Positions 1 to 10,833 are shown, counted from the stretch's first letter. The stretch: 64,000 bases of DNA from Rhizoclosmatium globosum (GCA_002104985.1 MCGO01000074.1:62001-126000), one strand, 5' to 3'. Program-made: numbers and translations. The notes: a model not told the origin generated them from the sequence alone.

Positions 1-1363
1 ATGGAAGCCAAAGAATGGAGACAAGAAACACAACCAGCGTGTTTCTTCCATTTACGATGCCGATTTCTCTGCCTACAGTGCTCCGTTCCAGCTATTCCAG
101 TCCCAGCACCAGCCAAGAAAGAGGAAAAGAAGCCACTTCTGACATTGCCATTGTTGCGAAGACTTGACCCCGAGAACCCTGATGAAATTGAACTCCGTAT
201 TGGTGACCAGTTCAGTTGAAGAAGCAATATGATGATGGATGGGCGACCGGAACCAACAAGATTACTGGCGCTACTGGTTGTTCCCACTTGACTGTCTTGC
301 CGGATTTGAAGATGGAAAGCCAAAGAACGGTGACAAGAAGCACAACCAGCGTGTCTCGAGTATCTATGACGCTGACTTTTCTGCTTACTCTGCCCCTGTC
401 CCAGCCGCTCCAGCTCCAGTTCCAGTCCCAGCCAAGACAGTCCCAGCCAAGAAGGAGGAGAAGAAGCCTGCCTCTGATATTGTCATTGTTGCTGAAGACT
501 TTGACCCTGAAAATGCTGATGAAATTGAACTCCGTATTGGTGACCAGGTGCAATTGAAGAAACAGTATGACGATGGATGGGCTACTGGTACCAACAAGAT
601 TACTGGTGCTACTGGACTGTTCCCGCTTGACTGTCTCGTTGGATTCGAGGATGGTAAACCAAAGAACGGTGACAAGAAACACAACCAACGTGTCTCCTCC
701 ATTTACGATGCCGATTTCTCTGCCTACAGTGCCCCAGTTCCAGCTGCTCCAGCTCCAGCCCCAGTTGCTGCAGCTGCCCCCAAGAAGGATGGACTTCTGA
801 TTGTTCAGTACGATTTCGACCCAGAAAACCCAGACGAAATTGAGCTCCGTGTAGGAGACCAGATCCAACTCAAGAAGCAATACGACGATGGCTGGGCCAC
901 TGGATTGAACTTGAGCACGGGAGCCTCTGGACTCTTCCCACAAGATTGCTTGCCAGGATTCGGTCAGGTTGTGACTGATGAGAAGGGAAACAAAAAGAAC
1001 AAGGCGAGAGCGTCTAGTTTCTACGATGGTTACAGTTCTGCTGCTCCTGTTCCAGCTGTTGCTGCACCAGTTCCAGCCAAGGACGCCGGTGGAATCCAGA
1101 AGGCCGTGTTTGATTTCCCTCCTTCTCAATCTGATGAAATTAACATCAAGGCGGGAGACAAGATTCAAATTTTGCAGGCATACGATGACGGATGGGCGTT
1201 TGGAAAGAACCTTTCTTCTGGAAAGGAGGGTCTCTTCCCACTTGATGTCCTGCCTGCTGCCAATAATGCTGGTGGAAACGTTGGAAACAAGAACAGAACC
1301 TCGTCGCTGTATGGAATGGACTCCTACTACAATCAGGGCGGTCCTGCTTACGGAAAGTACTAA
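1..1363 (+). CDS. Multi-SH3 repeat protein, 5' end outside window and frame-broken
   Basis: The clean part (from about 239) holds three complete SH3 domains and the end of a fourth, each about 50 residues in a repeat unit of about 75, with the SH3 signatures DELxxxGD, YDDGWAxG and GLFPxDCL. Units are joined by Ala/Pro linkers and a conserved tail RVSSIYDADFSAYSAP. Bases 1-238 contain one further repeat unit, but it can only be followed by changing frame at about 15-20, 95, 155 and 215; each change fits a missing base or two relative to the downstream copies. By analogy with the intact paralogue at 3853, the upstream part should carry an ectodomain and a membrane helix. The protein is probably a cytoplasmic-tail scaffold binding proline-rich partners. 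Whether the 5' breaks are real decay or assembly error cannot be told here. No intron is needed in the visible part. Confidence 0.75.
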
Positions 1364-1586
1364 GTTTTGTTTTTGATTTGTTTTTTTTTTTAGAGTTTAG
1401 TTCCTTTTTTGGGGGTGTTTCTACGGTCATATCTTATCCCGGTTTTATTGATTTCTATACATTCGCACACGCTGTAATAAAATAGTTTCTGTGTCTCTCC
1501 TCGTTTGTTTGAGCTGACTGAGATCGGAAGGGGTGCCAAAGAGATGGGCTGCCCATTTGTTTCTCTCGATTTTTGGACACCACAGC

Positions 1587-3812
1587 ATGTCATGCATCCC
1601 GCTCGCCGGGAGCTCGATGTGCCCGACTTTGCGGGTACGACAGCCAGTGCTTGATGATGCATGTGTATTCATACTGACCTGGCGTGCAGCATACAGCGCC
1701 TACATCCCGAACAACACCTGTCGACACCAACGTCGAGGCCTTTGACCAGTACCTCGGGACGCGGATCGCGCCAACTCCGGCGACGCCTCCTCGTTCGGCA
1801 CGTTCATGCGGACTACACTCGGCTGTGCAAACTGGGACGGGAGTGGGCTGCGGTACCACCAGTCGGCGCTGTGTGCCGCCTTCGTCACCGGCCTCGGCAC
1901 GGGCTCAATCTGCAACCATCGCCTGTCACTCCCTCGAAGATGTGCGCTTCGACTGTCACGGCTTACGTAACGAGCTTCAACGCCGTCCTGGCTTCCTCCT
2001 GTCCTTCAACTGCCGCTGCAAACGCCGCCGCTGAGACACAGTTGTATGCCGATACTGCAACTCTGCTCTCCTCAGATTCAACTTGCACGATTGCACAGAG
2101 CATCGATCGTAGTAACTGCGGTAACTGATCTAAGCCACTTGTGATATCAAACAATCACTCATGGTCTCAATTCAACGATTAGGGTTCCAAACAATCTTGG
2201 AAAAGACTTCGTATTGCGCAACGGCAACTGGAAAAGCTGATACAATCTGTTGCGGGATTCCAACTCTTCAACCACTTGGACATCTACGGCTCTCTTTGTT
2301 CCTGCACCTGCAGCTGCTTCTGCCACTGCAGTATTGCCTGTATCTCAATCACCAAGTGGTGGGACCACACAACAGCAGCAACAACCACAACAGGGGGTGC
2401 AGTTCTTCCCATCCCAATTATTGTTGGAGCAGGCGGAACAGCCATTTTTCTTTGGTTGTCACATTCATTTGCATCTGTGCCAAAAAGTCTCGTGCTGCAA
2501 ACGGAATGCTGAATTAGGACTTCTTCCAGATGGCGAGGATCGGGTAGCACAAAGAGTGTTGGCAAGAAGTGACAGTTGTTGCCGGCTTCTTCGAATGTGA
2601 GGTCATCGCAACAGCAGCAGCAAAGTTATCCAATGAAGAGTTTGGGGACTCCTGCGGCTACTCCTCAGTTTTCCCGTCCGGTTTCGAGTGGGAAGGATGT
2701 TCACGCTGTCGTGTTCAATTATTTCGCCCAATTGGAAGATGAGCTTGGTAAGAATCTTGATTGTGTTGGTAAAGGCTCTAACATTTATATGAATCGTAGC
2801 CGCCACTGTCGGTGACATGGTGATCATCAAAGCATCTTACGAAGATGGATGGGCATACGGCTTCAATACCAGGACCATGAAGGAAGGATTCTTTCCTCTT
2901 GGAATTTTGTCTGGTTTTGCGGATCAACAGCCAGCACAGCAACAGCAACAAAAGCTATTGGTTCCGTCACTTATGTCTTCTGAAAAGCAATTTGCGGCTC
3001 CTTCTATCATTTCTTCGGATGGCAACCGCGCATACAACAAGCGCTCGTCAAGCATCTTAATTTTGACTGAAGACAGTCCAATTGGAAGCAAGAAGCCATC
3101 GATTTTGATTCCACCTCCACCTTCGATTCCAGTGCCTCCAGGTGTTCTTGCTGCTGCGGCAGCTTCCTCTTCCTCTCAAGGCTCTGTAAAAGGAAGCCCG
3201 GCTCCGCAAAGCCCCTCAAGTCTACTTCTGTCCCACAGAGTCCATTGAGACAACCACCTTCGCAGCCACTATTGCGGAAGCTTCAATTCTTTCAACAGGC
3301 TCTCAGCCTCCCAGAAGACCACCCACTCAACCAAAATCTCCCGTGCACCTGCCAAGTGCGAATCGTCATGTATAACTTTGAACCAGTGATGGAAGACGAG
3401 ATTGCATTGCGAACTGGAGATCAAGTTCAAATTGATCAAGAGTTTGACGGTGCGTTGTTCGTTCCTTTCTTTTGCTTAATGGATTGTTGAAAGCTGACTG
3501 TTGTAATTATCAGATGGCTGGGCAACTGGAAAGAACTTGAACACTGGAGCTGAAGGAGTATTGCCAACGGACTGTTTAATGGGATACGCGCCCTTAGGTT
3601 CAGAACAAGGTGATACCCGAAAACATAGCAACAGGATGTCAAGCCTATATGGCGAACCTGCATCGTACAATTTGCCAGGCAGCGATTACAAGGATCCATT
3701 CTCGAATGCGAATGCTTATTCTAGCAGTAATGTGTATGGAAGTAGTGGGTATGGTGGTCAGCAAGCTTATTCCAGCAATTCCAAGGCAGGTTCTGGAGTG
3801 AGCAGAAGATGA
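1587..3812 (+). pseudogene. Decayed second copy of the transmembrane multi-SH3 gene
   Basis: Pieces in several frames line up in order with the intact gene at 3853: a Cys-containing start (MSCIPLAGSSMC), an ectodomain with GCANWDGSGLR and CASTVTAYVTSFNAV, a hydrophobic helix around PIPIIVGAGGTAIFL followed by a basic stop-transfer, then two SH3 domains (DGWAYGFN...EGFFPLGIL and DGWATGKN...EGVLPTDCL). At least five single-frame changes are needed between 1620 and 3235, including one inside the membrane helix. Two introns still look spliceable and both split an SH3 domain: 2748-2799 (rejoins DELAATVGDM) and 3450-3513 (rejoins EFDDGWATG). The last SH3 exon and a Ser/Tyr/Gly-rich tail are intact to the stop at 3812. 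Called a pseudogene because of the number of breaks; an error-rich assembly of a working gene is the alternative. Confidence 0.65.
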
Positions 3813-3852
3813 TGAAATTCATTTAGATAAATATGATAGAACAATAAATGTA

Positions 3853-5871
3853 GTGATAAACCAACTAATGAATGTGCAACTAAATCTCCAAATTGAAAAC
3901 TTTGAAGGAAAGCCGATACTACCCATGTCTTGTGTGTCATTGCGCGGGTCCCAAGTGTGCACGCAGTTTCAAAGCTACTCAGCCTATGTCAACGTAGGCA
4001 CTGGTGTTACTGATTTGGCCTCCCTTGATGCGTACGTGCTGGACTCTGTATCGACCGATACAACCAAGGGATTCGCCAAAGCCATGGTTAGTGTATACGG
4101 CTGTCCCAACTGGAACGGTGCCGGCCTCCGTTTCCACGTATCTGCCGTCTGTGCACTTCTCGTTGCGAACGGGAACGCATCTAATTGTAACACTGCCACC
4201 TCGAATGTTGACCCACTTTGTGCATCGACGATGTCCACCTTTATCCAGACCTGGAACGCTGTCACCTCAGATCCAAACGTGTGTCCAAGTGGTCTCACGG
4301 ATGCTGGTGTCAGCCTTGGTGCTGCCTTCACCTACGCCCAGGCTCAACTGAACGATGCACCCGGATGTGTCCAGCTCGAGACTGTTGATGCAAAGAACTG
4401 TGGATATGCAACTGCAGCAGAGGCAGCAGTCTTTTGCTCGAATGCACAGCCAGATGCATGCTGCTCCTCCTTGAATGGTCCTACAACCACTGCAACCATT
4501 GCCCCAACTTCGGCCCAAAATTCAACTGTCCCAGCCACTACCACTATCGCTGCTACTGCTCAAATTGCACCCACTGCTGCTACAACTGCCAAGACAACAA
4601 CTGCCGCCTCCTCAGGCTCCTCAGACAACGCCCTCCCACTCCCAGCCATCATTGGTGGTGCCGCTGGAGGTGCAGTCCTCCTCCTTGCAATCATTGTCGG
4701 CCTCTGTTGCTGCAAGCGCAAGAAGCGCACTGACGATGACGACTATTCCACTTCAAAGCCAGGCTTAATTGGAAACTCGTACAACGCAGGTCCTGCCGTC
4801 GGCGTCGCTGCCTCCAACATTCGTAACGAAAAGGAAGTGTTGGTTGCTTTTGATCCTCAGAATGCTGATGAGTTGCAATGTGCTCGTGGAGATTTTATTG
4901 ACGTTAAGAATGAGTTTGATGATGGGTGGGCTTATGGTGTTAATACTGCGTAAGTACTTGTTTTCGTTTGAAAGTGAGCGAAGCGAACTGCATTTCGTTG
5001 AACGAAATGTGTGGAACTTGCTACTGTCAGAGCAGAAGGAATGAAGTATGCAATAATGGCGAACTTGTTACTGCGCGCAAAGCCATTGCATAGATTAACC
5101 GAATTCTCACGACGCATTGGCTTCATTAAAAATGCTAACTGAGCTGATAATAGGACTCGCGAGGAAGGATATTTCCCACTCGATATTCTCCGTGGTTACG
5201 GCAATGTCCAACAGCAAGACAACCGCCAAACAACTTACACGGACTACTCCAGACGCGAATCCTCTATCCGCACAGGAATCGATTCCATGTACCAATCCGT
5301 TTACCAAGACAGTGTCGCCCCTCCATTGCCGTTACCAATTGCCAAGCTCGGCTCCGACGAAGCTGTCTACCCATTCTCTCCTGAACGTGATGACGAAGTC
5401 CTTCTCCGCGCTGGAGACCGTGTCCTCGTCAAGAAGTCATACGATGATGGCTGGTGTTACGGAACCAACCTTGTTTCCCAGCGTGAAGGGTACTTCCCAT
5501 ACGACTGTCTCAAGTCCTATGCAGCTGCCAACCCTCCACGCAAGCAAGGAACGGACAAGAAGCAACGTGTTTCTTCCATGTTTGAGTTGGACCAGCCAGG
5601 AACTGTTGCTGTCATTTACGATTATGTTCCTCAGCAAGGAGATGAGTTGGCGTTGCGTGTTGGAGACCGTGTCACGATTAAGCAGGCTTATGACGATGGA
5701 TGGGGTTTCGGACGCAACGAGACTTCCTTTAACGATGGTATTTTCCCATTGGACTGTTTGGAAGGAAACGGAGTCTCTTTTCAAGACCAGAAAAAGGCTG
5801 GACCACAGCGGTTCAGCAGTAGAATCTCGAGTATGTACACCACTGGAGAGAATTCTGTGTATTACAACTAG
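3853..5871 (+). CDS. Single-pass membrane protein with Cys-rich ectodomain and three SH3 domains
   Basis: Two exons, 3853-4949 and 5154-5871, join in phase across a 204-nt GT-AG intron to give 604 residues. Residues about 25-215 form a Cys-rich domain (GCPNWNGAGLR, NCGYATAAEAA), followed by a Thr/Ala/Ser-rich stalk, a membrane helix at about 265-288 (AIIGGAAGGAVLLLAIIVGL) and a CCCKRKKR basic flank. Three SH3 domains follow at about 327-385, 440-495 and 525-580, each with DEL/DEV, YDDGW or FDDGW and YFP/IFP-LD. The intron splits the first SH3, as in the upstream pseudogene. Topology suggests an extracellular sensor linked to a cytoplasmic SH3 scaffold; the role is inference. The first ATG gives no signal peptide, and only 40 nt separate it from the upstream stop, so a 5' exon may be lost or the helix may act as a signal anchor. 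Confidence 0.82.
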
Positions 5872-6130
5872 ATTCCTTCGTGGTTGGGCATTTATAACAT
5901 CTCTTTTTTTGTTTTAAGGCTGGTTTCTATTCATTCTCTTTTCCCTTTTACCCATTTATAGAGTAAATTAGTATGTTTTTTATGCACTTTCTGTATTTTT
6001 ATTACTGTGGTAAAGTGCCAGAAGGATCAAGCTGCAATATAAAGATATTTGTACCCATATTTAGAATATGTAAAACCTCTAAATCATACTCAGAGCACCC
6101 CTCGCGCTGAACCATATAATTACGCGTCAA

Positions 6131-7210
6131 TCAAGCCGAAAGTAGATTAAGCTGTACAGCAACTTCTCTGTCCAAATCTTTTAAGAGAGGCGTTTCCTGT
6201 CCAACAGTAGGAACCCATCCCCATTCCCTTGCTTTAACAGCCCGACTGCGCGAATTTGACGAGTGATAAGCTCTTCCTAATGGGTTCGGAAATTGTATCT
6301 CGGATTCTTGCTGATTTAGAGGCACTGCATTGCTTGAATCCAAGAGTTGCGCATCAACACGGCCAATTACAACAGCAACATTTTGAGAGAGGTCCTTCCA
6401 ACTAATTTCACCACTTTCGGCAAATAAATATCCTTTCATTCCTGAAGGGACTGAGTTTGAATCCAGCATGAGCTTGTTGACAACAAGAACAAAAAGTTGA
6501 GCCAAGTCCTGAACGTGCACATGATTCCATATACCCAGTCCCCGCCCAATGTATTCAGCTTTTCGGCGTTTAAGAGTGCGTCGAATGAGTCCAGGTACTT
6601 GAGAAGAATGTGTTTTGAATTGACCAAGACCGAGACCATACACAAGAGGAGGAACAATGGTGACGGTTTTAATTGAGCCTTCAGTATCCGCTTGAGCGAC
6701 AGCGAGATCCACGTCGCGGTGTGGTTGTGATGGGTCCAGGGCAGCAATCAGCTCGTAGTCGTTGTCTGCATAAACTACGTCGCTCGGTTCACCGAGAAGA
6801 TTGTCCATAATGACACCTGTACCACTGACATGGACGAGGATTGGTTGTTTCGCAGATGTTTTAGCACGAAGTTTCAATCCATCAATGATTGCAGTTGTCC
6901 CAGCCAAGTGATCAGCGGCGTCCGCAGCGTTGACGACAACGTCAAAGTTTGCGCAGATTTGCGACAATTCGGCGGTGGAGTCAAGGCCGCCAAAGCGACG
7001 GACAGAAAAGTTGGCTCGAGACGTTGCCGCGAAAAGCCGCGCTTCTTTCGAAAGGTAGTCATCGCCGCCACCGCGAATGAGACTTGTGACTTGAATGTGC
7101 GGAGGAAGACCGGCGAGAAGCGCCGTGAGGACTGTGCCGCCAATGAATCCTGTCGCTCCAAGAACAAGGACGGACTCCATTTCAAATGAACTTTTCACAA
7201 GCACATTCAC
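6131..7210 (-). CDS. NAD(P)-binding atypical short-chain dehydrogenase/epimerase-like protein
   Basis: Intronless frame of 359 residues. Near the N-terminus VLVLGATGFIGGTVL is a Rossmann strand with the GxxGxxG nucleotide-binding loop of NAD-dependent epimerase/dehydratase and NmrA-like proteins. FDVVVNAADAADH matches the strand 4 region, VHVSGTG the strand 5 region, and VPPLVYGLG plus HVHVQDLAQLF are typical later landmarks of extended/atypical SDRs. I do not see a clear YxxxK catalytic pair, so an atypical SDR is the best call. The substrate is unknown. A second ATG ten codons in (MESVLVLGATG) would start directly at the Rossmann strand and may be the true start. The gene converges on the SH3 gene that ends at 5871, leaving 259 nt between stops with poly-T/A-rich 3' sequence. 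Confidence 0.85.
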   Translation of the reverse strand: MNVLVKSSFEMESVLVLGATGFIGGTVLTALLAGLPPHIQVTSLIRGGGDDYLSKEARLFAATSRANFSVRRFGGLDSTAELSQICANFDVVVNAADAADHLAGTTAIIDGLKLRAKTSAKQPILVHVSGTGVIMDNLLGEPSDVVYADNDYELIAALDPSQPHRDVDLAVAQADTEGSIKTVTIVPPLVYGLGLGQFKTHSSQVPGLIRRTLKRRKAEYIGRGLGIWNHVHVQDLAQLFVLVVNKLMLDSNSVPSGMKGYLFAESGEISWKDLSQNVAVVIGRVDAQLLDSSNAVPLNQQESEIQFPNPLGRAYHSSNSRSRAVKAREWGWVPTVGQETPLLKDLDREVAVQLNLLSA

Positions 7211-7481
7211 TCAACTACTCCCTTTGAACATGTAAAACTCAATCAACCCATATTCAACGACAATTAAACGCCTCTCCAAAAGCCGTGCCTGTAAGAAATA
7301 TCAGAACGCATGTATCTTGGAAATCATCCGATGTTTGGTTTTGCAAGATTTCGATCATCGAATCAAGGACTCCAGCAGATACTACAGAATGGATACATTC
7401 ACTTCGATACAGTTGCATAAGTTCATTTGTTTTACTGGCAAGCTACGACAATATAATAAAATAGTCGAAACACTATAACAA

Positions 7482-7554
7482 GCCTGATTAGCTCAGTGGT
7501 TTAGAGCACCCGCCTTTTAAGCGGGTGGTCGCGGGTTCGACCCCCGCATTAGGC
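7482..7554 (+). tRNA. tRNA-Lys (anticodon UUU)
   Basis: A full cloverleaf folds by eye over 73 nt. The acceptor stem GCCTGAT pairs with ATTAGGC (one G-T). The D arm is GCTC/GAGC with a 9-nt loop. The anticodon stem CCCGC/GCGGG closes the 7-nt loop CTTTTAA, so bases 34-36 are TTT. The variable loop is TGGTC and the T arm is GCGGG-TTCGACC-CCCGC. There is no intron and no encoded CCA. A run of Ts follows within 30 nt and could end Pol III transcription. Confidence 0.95.
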
Positions 7555-7956
7555 TTTGGATTGCAGCGATGTGTGGGTAGAGGTTTTGTTTGATGGTAAG
7601 GTCGGTAGGGGCAACGTGACAGGGTTAGCACTTGATCGAAGCACACCATCAATCGTTGGCTGAGATTTGAATCCAATTAAGGTCCCTGCTGGAAGAGTGA
7701 TGAGTTGCATTTCTGGACTGGGTGAAGCAATGATTGTGGTCAAGTTCTTCCACCAGATTCTTGCCAACACAAAAAATGATGGACTTTCAAACGCTTCAAT
7801 GTATCCGGGATTCCAGAATACGTATGTGTTCCCTCAATAAAAGCTTTCCAGAATGCACGTGTCCACTCACTTGCAAAGTCTACCAGCCCCACCGTGAGCC
7901 CCATCAAAAGCCACCACTCTTCTCCCTCCTTTTAAATAACGCCTTTAAGTCAAAAC

Positions 7957-8769
7957 ATGAGCCTTGCCAGTGATTTCCTTGTGACCTCCTTCCACCATGA
8001 CGGAAACTGCACCGCCAACAACTTGTTTGCCTATGGAATCAAAGTGTCCCCATCCTGCGCAACCGCTAAACCAGCCGACAAGCTCGACGGAAGCTGTGTC
8101 CTTGCCGGCGGAAAGCAGATGCCAAACGACTACAACACAAACCTTTGTGTAAAGAAGGATTACGATCTTGGAAGTCAAGACTTTATTATCCTTCAAGGAT
8201 TTGAGAACGACTCAAAGTGCAGTGACCAATTCAAGACGACTGCTTACTATGCTTTGACATTCAAGAAAGGCTTGAACTTGAACTTGCCAATTGAGGAGTG
8301 GAGTCCAAATGGCCTCCAGTTTTCTCGTGTCACTGGTGATGCCTCGAACGTTAACGTAATTGGACAAGATGGAAAGATCGTTAAGACCATTCCAGTTGAT
8401 ACTTGTGTTACTGTTGGTACAGGATCCTACATTTTGGCATTCCCAGATCTTACAAATGCTGCCACTACCACTACTGCCTCCGGTGCAAGACCAACTAACG
8501 GTCCAATTAGTGACATCGGTGGTCCATGTAAGCAGGCTATTCCAAACCCCGCTGTTTGCAAGGCCGGGCTAGTTTGTATTCCACCTGCAATTGCTTTGCC
8601 AGGAGCTCCAGGAACTTGTCAGGCTCCTTCCACTTCCACTTCCACTTCCACTTCAACTGCGGCTTCTAAAACAACCTCTGCGGTGCCTGTGACAACCACC
8701 CGCGCATCTGGCAGTAGTTCTTTGGTGGCATCTGGTTTTGTTGCCATGTTGACCATCTTCTTGGCTTAA
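7957..8769 (+). CDS. Putative cell-surface protein with Ser/Thr stalk and hydrophobic C-terminus
   Basis: Single frame of 270 residues. The N-terminal half is a Cys-containing globular region (NCTANNLFAYGIKVSP, KCSDQFKTTAYYALTF) with even cysteine spacing, as in secreted domains. A second short Cys block (GGPCKQAIPNPAVCKAGLVC) resembles small extracellular modules. The C-terminus is a Thr/Ser tract with a (ST)n run, then a short hydrophobic tail (SLVASGFVAMLTIFLA) ending right at the stop, which is the layout of a GPI-anchor signal. No signal peptide is visible at this ATG, so a short upstream exon in 7560-7956 is likely but I could not place it. Cell-wall or surface location is inferred from composition; no enzyme family was recognised. 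Confidence 0.7.
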   Translation: MSLASDFLVTSFHHDGNCTANNLFAYGIKVSPSCATAKPADKLDGSCVLAGGKQMPNDYNTNLCVKKDYDLGSQDFIILQGFENDSKCSDQFKTTAYYALTFKKGLNLNLPIEEWSPNGLQFSRVTGDASNVNVIGQDGKIVKTIPVDTCVTVGTGSYILAFPDLTNAATTTTASGARPTNGPISDIGGPCKQAIPNPAVCKAGLVCIPPAIALPGAPGTCQAPSTSTSTSTSTAASKTTSAVPVTTTRASGSSSLVASGFVAMLTIFLA

Positions 8770-8828
8770 TTGTAATAGAAAGAAGAATTAGAATTAAATT
8801 CATTTGCGATTCATCAATGATTTTTATT

Positions 8829-9242
8829 TTATTGTGTTTCAGAGATTAGGAACGAAATAGTCATCACTTCTGATGATTTTGGTGAATCTCTATTGCCAGA
8901 AGTTGAAATAGAACGTTCTCCTCCGGCTTGTGAAGAGGTCCGTGAATTTAGAGATGCTAACTGCAACAGAGCATCTACTCCTGCCAGTGTACGATTCCAG
9001 TAGACCTTGGCGTCTTTTTGATCCCGATGCAATTTTGCACGAGTGTTTGCGAACCAGTTGTTGACTCGATCAAAAGACATATTGATACAATATGCGAGTT
9101 TTTGTTGTGTTCTTGCAGAAGGGTAAGGGTTTTCTTTGAAGGCCTGTTGAAGTAAAGCTCTTTGGAACCTTGTCAGTCTTCGACTGCCTGGAAGCTGCTG
9201 CGAGCCATGGCATTTTGATAAGCTCAAATAGGTGGATTGCAA
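8829..9242 (-). CDS. Homeobox protein (copy 1 of an adjacent pair)
   Basis: Intronless frame of 137 residues. A homeodomain occupies about residues 20-70: RRLTRFQRALLQQAFKENPY for helix 1 and its lead-in, then the recognition helix FDRVNNWFANTRAKLHR with the invariant WFxNxRxK. Spacing between helices looks like a typical 60-residue homeodomain. The rest is short and Ser-rich and ends in VMTISFLISETQ. The neighbouring homeobox gene at 9306 ends in a very similar hydrophobic-serine tail. It should be a nuclear DNA-binding regulator. The protein is small for a homeodomain factor, so a 5' exon cannot be excluded. Confidence 0.82.
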   Translation of the reverse strand: MQSTYLSLSKCHGSQQLPGSRRLTRFQRALLQQAFKENPYPSARTQQKLAYCINMSFDRVNNWFANTRAKLHRDQKDAKVYWNRTLAGVDALLQLASLNSRTSSQAGGERSISTSGNRDSPKSSEVMTISFLISETQ

Positions 9243-9305
9243 ATGGATCTCTTTAATTTAAGTAGGTGCATGGCAATCTTAAAATTAAGTACTCATGACT
9301 GAAAG

Positions 9306-9884
9306 CTAGAAAATAAGTGAAGAAATACTCATTGCGTTAGATTTGGCTCTGGGATCATCACTGGATGGTGTAATAGATGGCAGCTTAAGTCGCTCGAGTT
9401 TCGAAGGAGTTTGCTCATGTTGAAGTAAAGTAGCCTCTCCAGTTAGTTTAATTTCCATTTTCTCTCTCTTGGCCCTTGCCCGTCGGTTTGCGAACCAGTT
9501 GCGAACTCGAGAAATGGGTATTCTGATGCAATCAGCCAATTCGTAAATCACTTCAGAGGATGGCAAAGGGTTTGTATGAAAGGCTCGTTCAAGGTACGCG
9601 ATTTGAGCTTTAGTGGTTTTCACTGCACCGAATGTTGGCGGGAGATGAAACACTTCTTTGATTGGAGGAATATGTGTTGGAGCTCGAGGTTGATGCAATG
9701 TATGTTGTATGTTGTAGTGTTGATTGCATAGGGAGTTTGGAGTTTGGGGTTGATTTTCAGAAGATGATTCTGAACATAACATTGGTGGCATTGTCTCGAA
9801 TGAAGAACCGTGATCGAAAGGCAGGAGATGCATATTTTGTTGCATTTTGAGGAAACATGAGTGAGACATTTGCGTTCCATGCAT
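9306..9884 (-). CDS. Homeobox protein (copy 2 of an adjacent pair)
   Basis: Intronless frame of 192 residues. The homeodomain lies in the middle: VKTTKAQIAYLERAFHTNPL for helix 1 and SRVRNWFANRRARAKREKME for the recognition helix, with WFANRRAR and a basic tail. The N-terminal third is His/Gln/Pro-rich. The C-terminus reads AMSISSLIF and aligns with VMTISFLIS of the neighbour 63 bp downstream. The two genes share orientation and likely arose by tandem duplication, although their homeodomains have diverged strongly. It is probably a transcription factor; its targets are unknown. Confidence 0.85.
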   Translation of the reverse strand: MHGTQMSHSCFLKMQQNMHLLPFDHGSSFETMPPMLCSESSSENQPQTPNSLCNQHYNIQHTLHQPRAPTHIPPIKEVFHLPPTFGAVKTTKAQIAYLERAFHTNPLPSSEVIYELADCIRIPISRVRNWFANRRARAKREKMEIKLTGEATLLQHEQTPSKLERLKLPSITPSSDDPRAKSNAMSISSLIF

Positions 9885-10006
9885 ATTGAGACGTCCATCA
9901 ATATTGAGATCAACTCAAAATTAAGTTGAACGTGTACAAGAAAAAGTATTACCTCAGCCCATCTTGCCATCATGTCTAAAAACGCAAAAAACACCGAATC
10001 TAAAAA

Positions 10007-10833
10007 TCATTTATTCGCCAGTTCATCAATGTTCTTGCGCAACTCCTTCCGCTTCCGTGAAACTTCCTCTGGCGTCAATACTTTCTGCATTTTCCACTGC
10101 GAAATGTCACCGGGCTTTCCAGTAACCCCGAATGAGCTTGTACCCAGTCGTGACACAAGCAACTCCGTCATGCAAATCACGTATACGCCGCAGTCATATC
10201 CGTTCAATTGTTTTTGAATGTCCATTTCTTGAAAGTGGGGCTTTGCTGTGATTCCATTTCAGTTGGAAGAATGACTTTCAACAAAAGACTCAACGGTCTG
10301 ACTTATGGCGCCTGAGTAGAGGCCATAATTTATCGTGCACCCTTTTTGCTGCTTCGATGTTATATTTTGAAAGTGAATCTGGTTTGGACTCTGTGTGAAC
10401 GTTGAAAATTCAAGATGTGAAATCAACTTACCATAATAAAAGAACGAGTTGTCTCTTCTGCTGAATACTAAAAGGCTCCAATGACTCCCTCCGGGGGCAT
10501 CTAGTCCCTCACTGTCATTCACAGGCAGGAACACTGTTTCCTTTGATTCCAGTTTGAGTGGATTTGCGACAGAACGCGCAAAGTCCTCATCTGGTGGCAA
10601 TCAATCAACACGCAAACTGCAATTCAACCGAGCAAACCATCGATGTGTCGTAGCAAATGGACGACCGCGGGTCCAACGAGAGCCGTTCGCCGCCTGTCAA
10701 CAGCACCGTCAAGTTCCAGGCGTTCCAAAGCGAACTGAATGACAGCATCATTGAGCCACTCTCCGTCATTCAAAAGAACAAGATCGGATTTGCGCAGAGA
10801 AGAATCGCCGAGCGTGACCAGAACCGGATCCAT
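10007..10833 (-). CDS. NEDD8-specific Ulp1-type cysteine protease, SENP8/NEDP1-like
   Basis: Four exons on the minus strand (10007-10227, 10295-10378, 10432-10590, 10638-10833) join in phase to 219 residues, close to the about 212 of SENP8. The start MDPVLVTLGDSSLRKSDLVL and EWLNDAVIQFALERL match the family opening. The catalytic His is in GSHWSLLVF, the Asp in FFYYDSLS (created by splicing at 10378/10432) and the Cys in NGYDCGVYVICMTE, with a preceding Gln-rich segment. These give the C48 family His-Asp-Gln-Cys set. The enzyme removes NEDD8 from cullins or processes its precursor; this specificity is inferred from overall length and opening sequence. The start codon lies 50 nt from the divergent THOC7-like gene, implying a shared promoter. 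Confidence 0.88.

Noticed and set aside
212..1168. 318-codon open frame on the minus strand across the SH3 repeats
   Set aside because: It is the antisense shadow of a repetitive, codon-biased gene and has a low-complexity Ser/Trp/Leu composition with no domain.
1522..1531. AGATCGGAAG, the first ten bases of a common sequencing adapter
   Set aside because: The following bases (GGGTGCC) do not continue the adapter, and ten bases can match by chance.
8829..9884. One gene with two homeodomains
   Set aside because: Each frame has its own start and a similar C-terminal tail before its stop, so tandem paralogues fit better than a spliced fusion.
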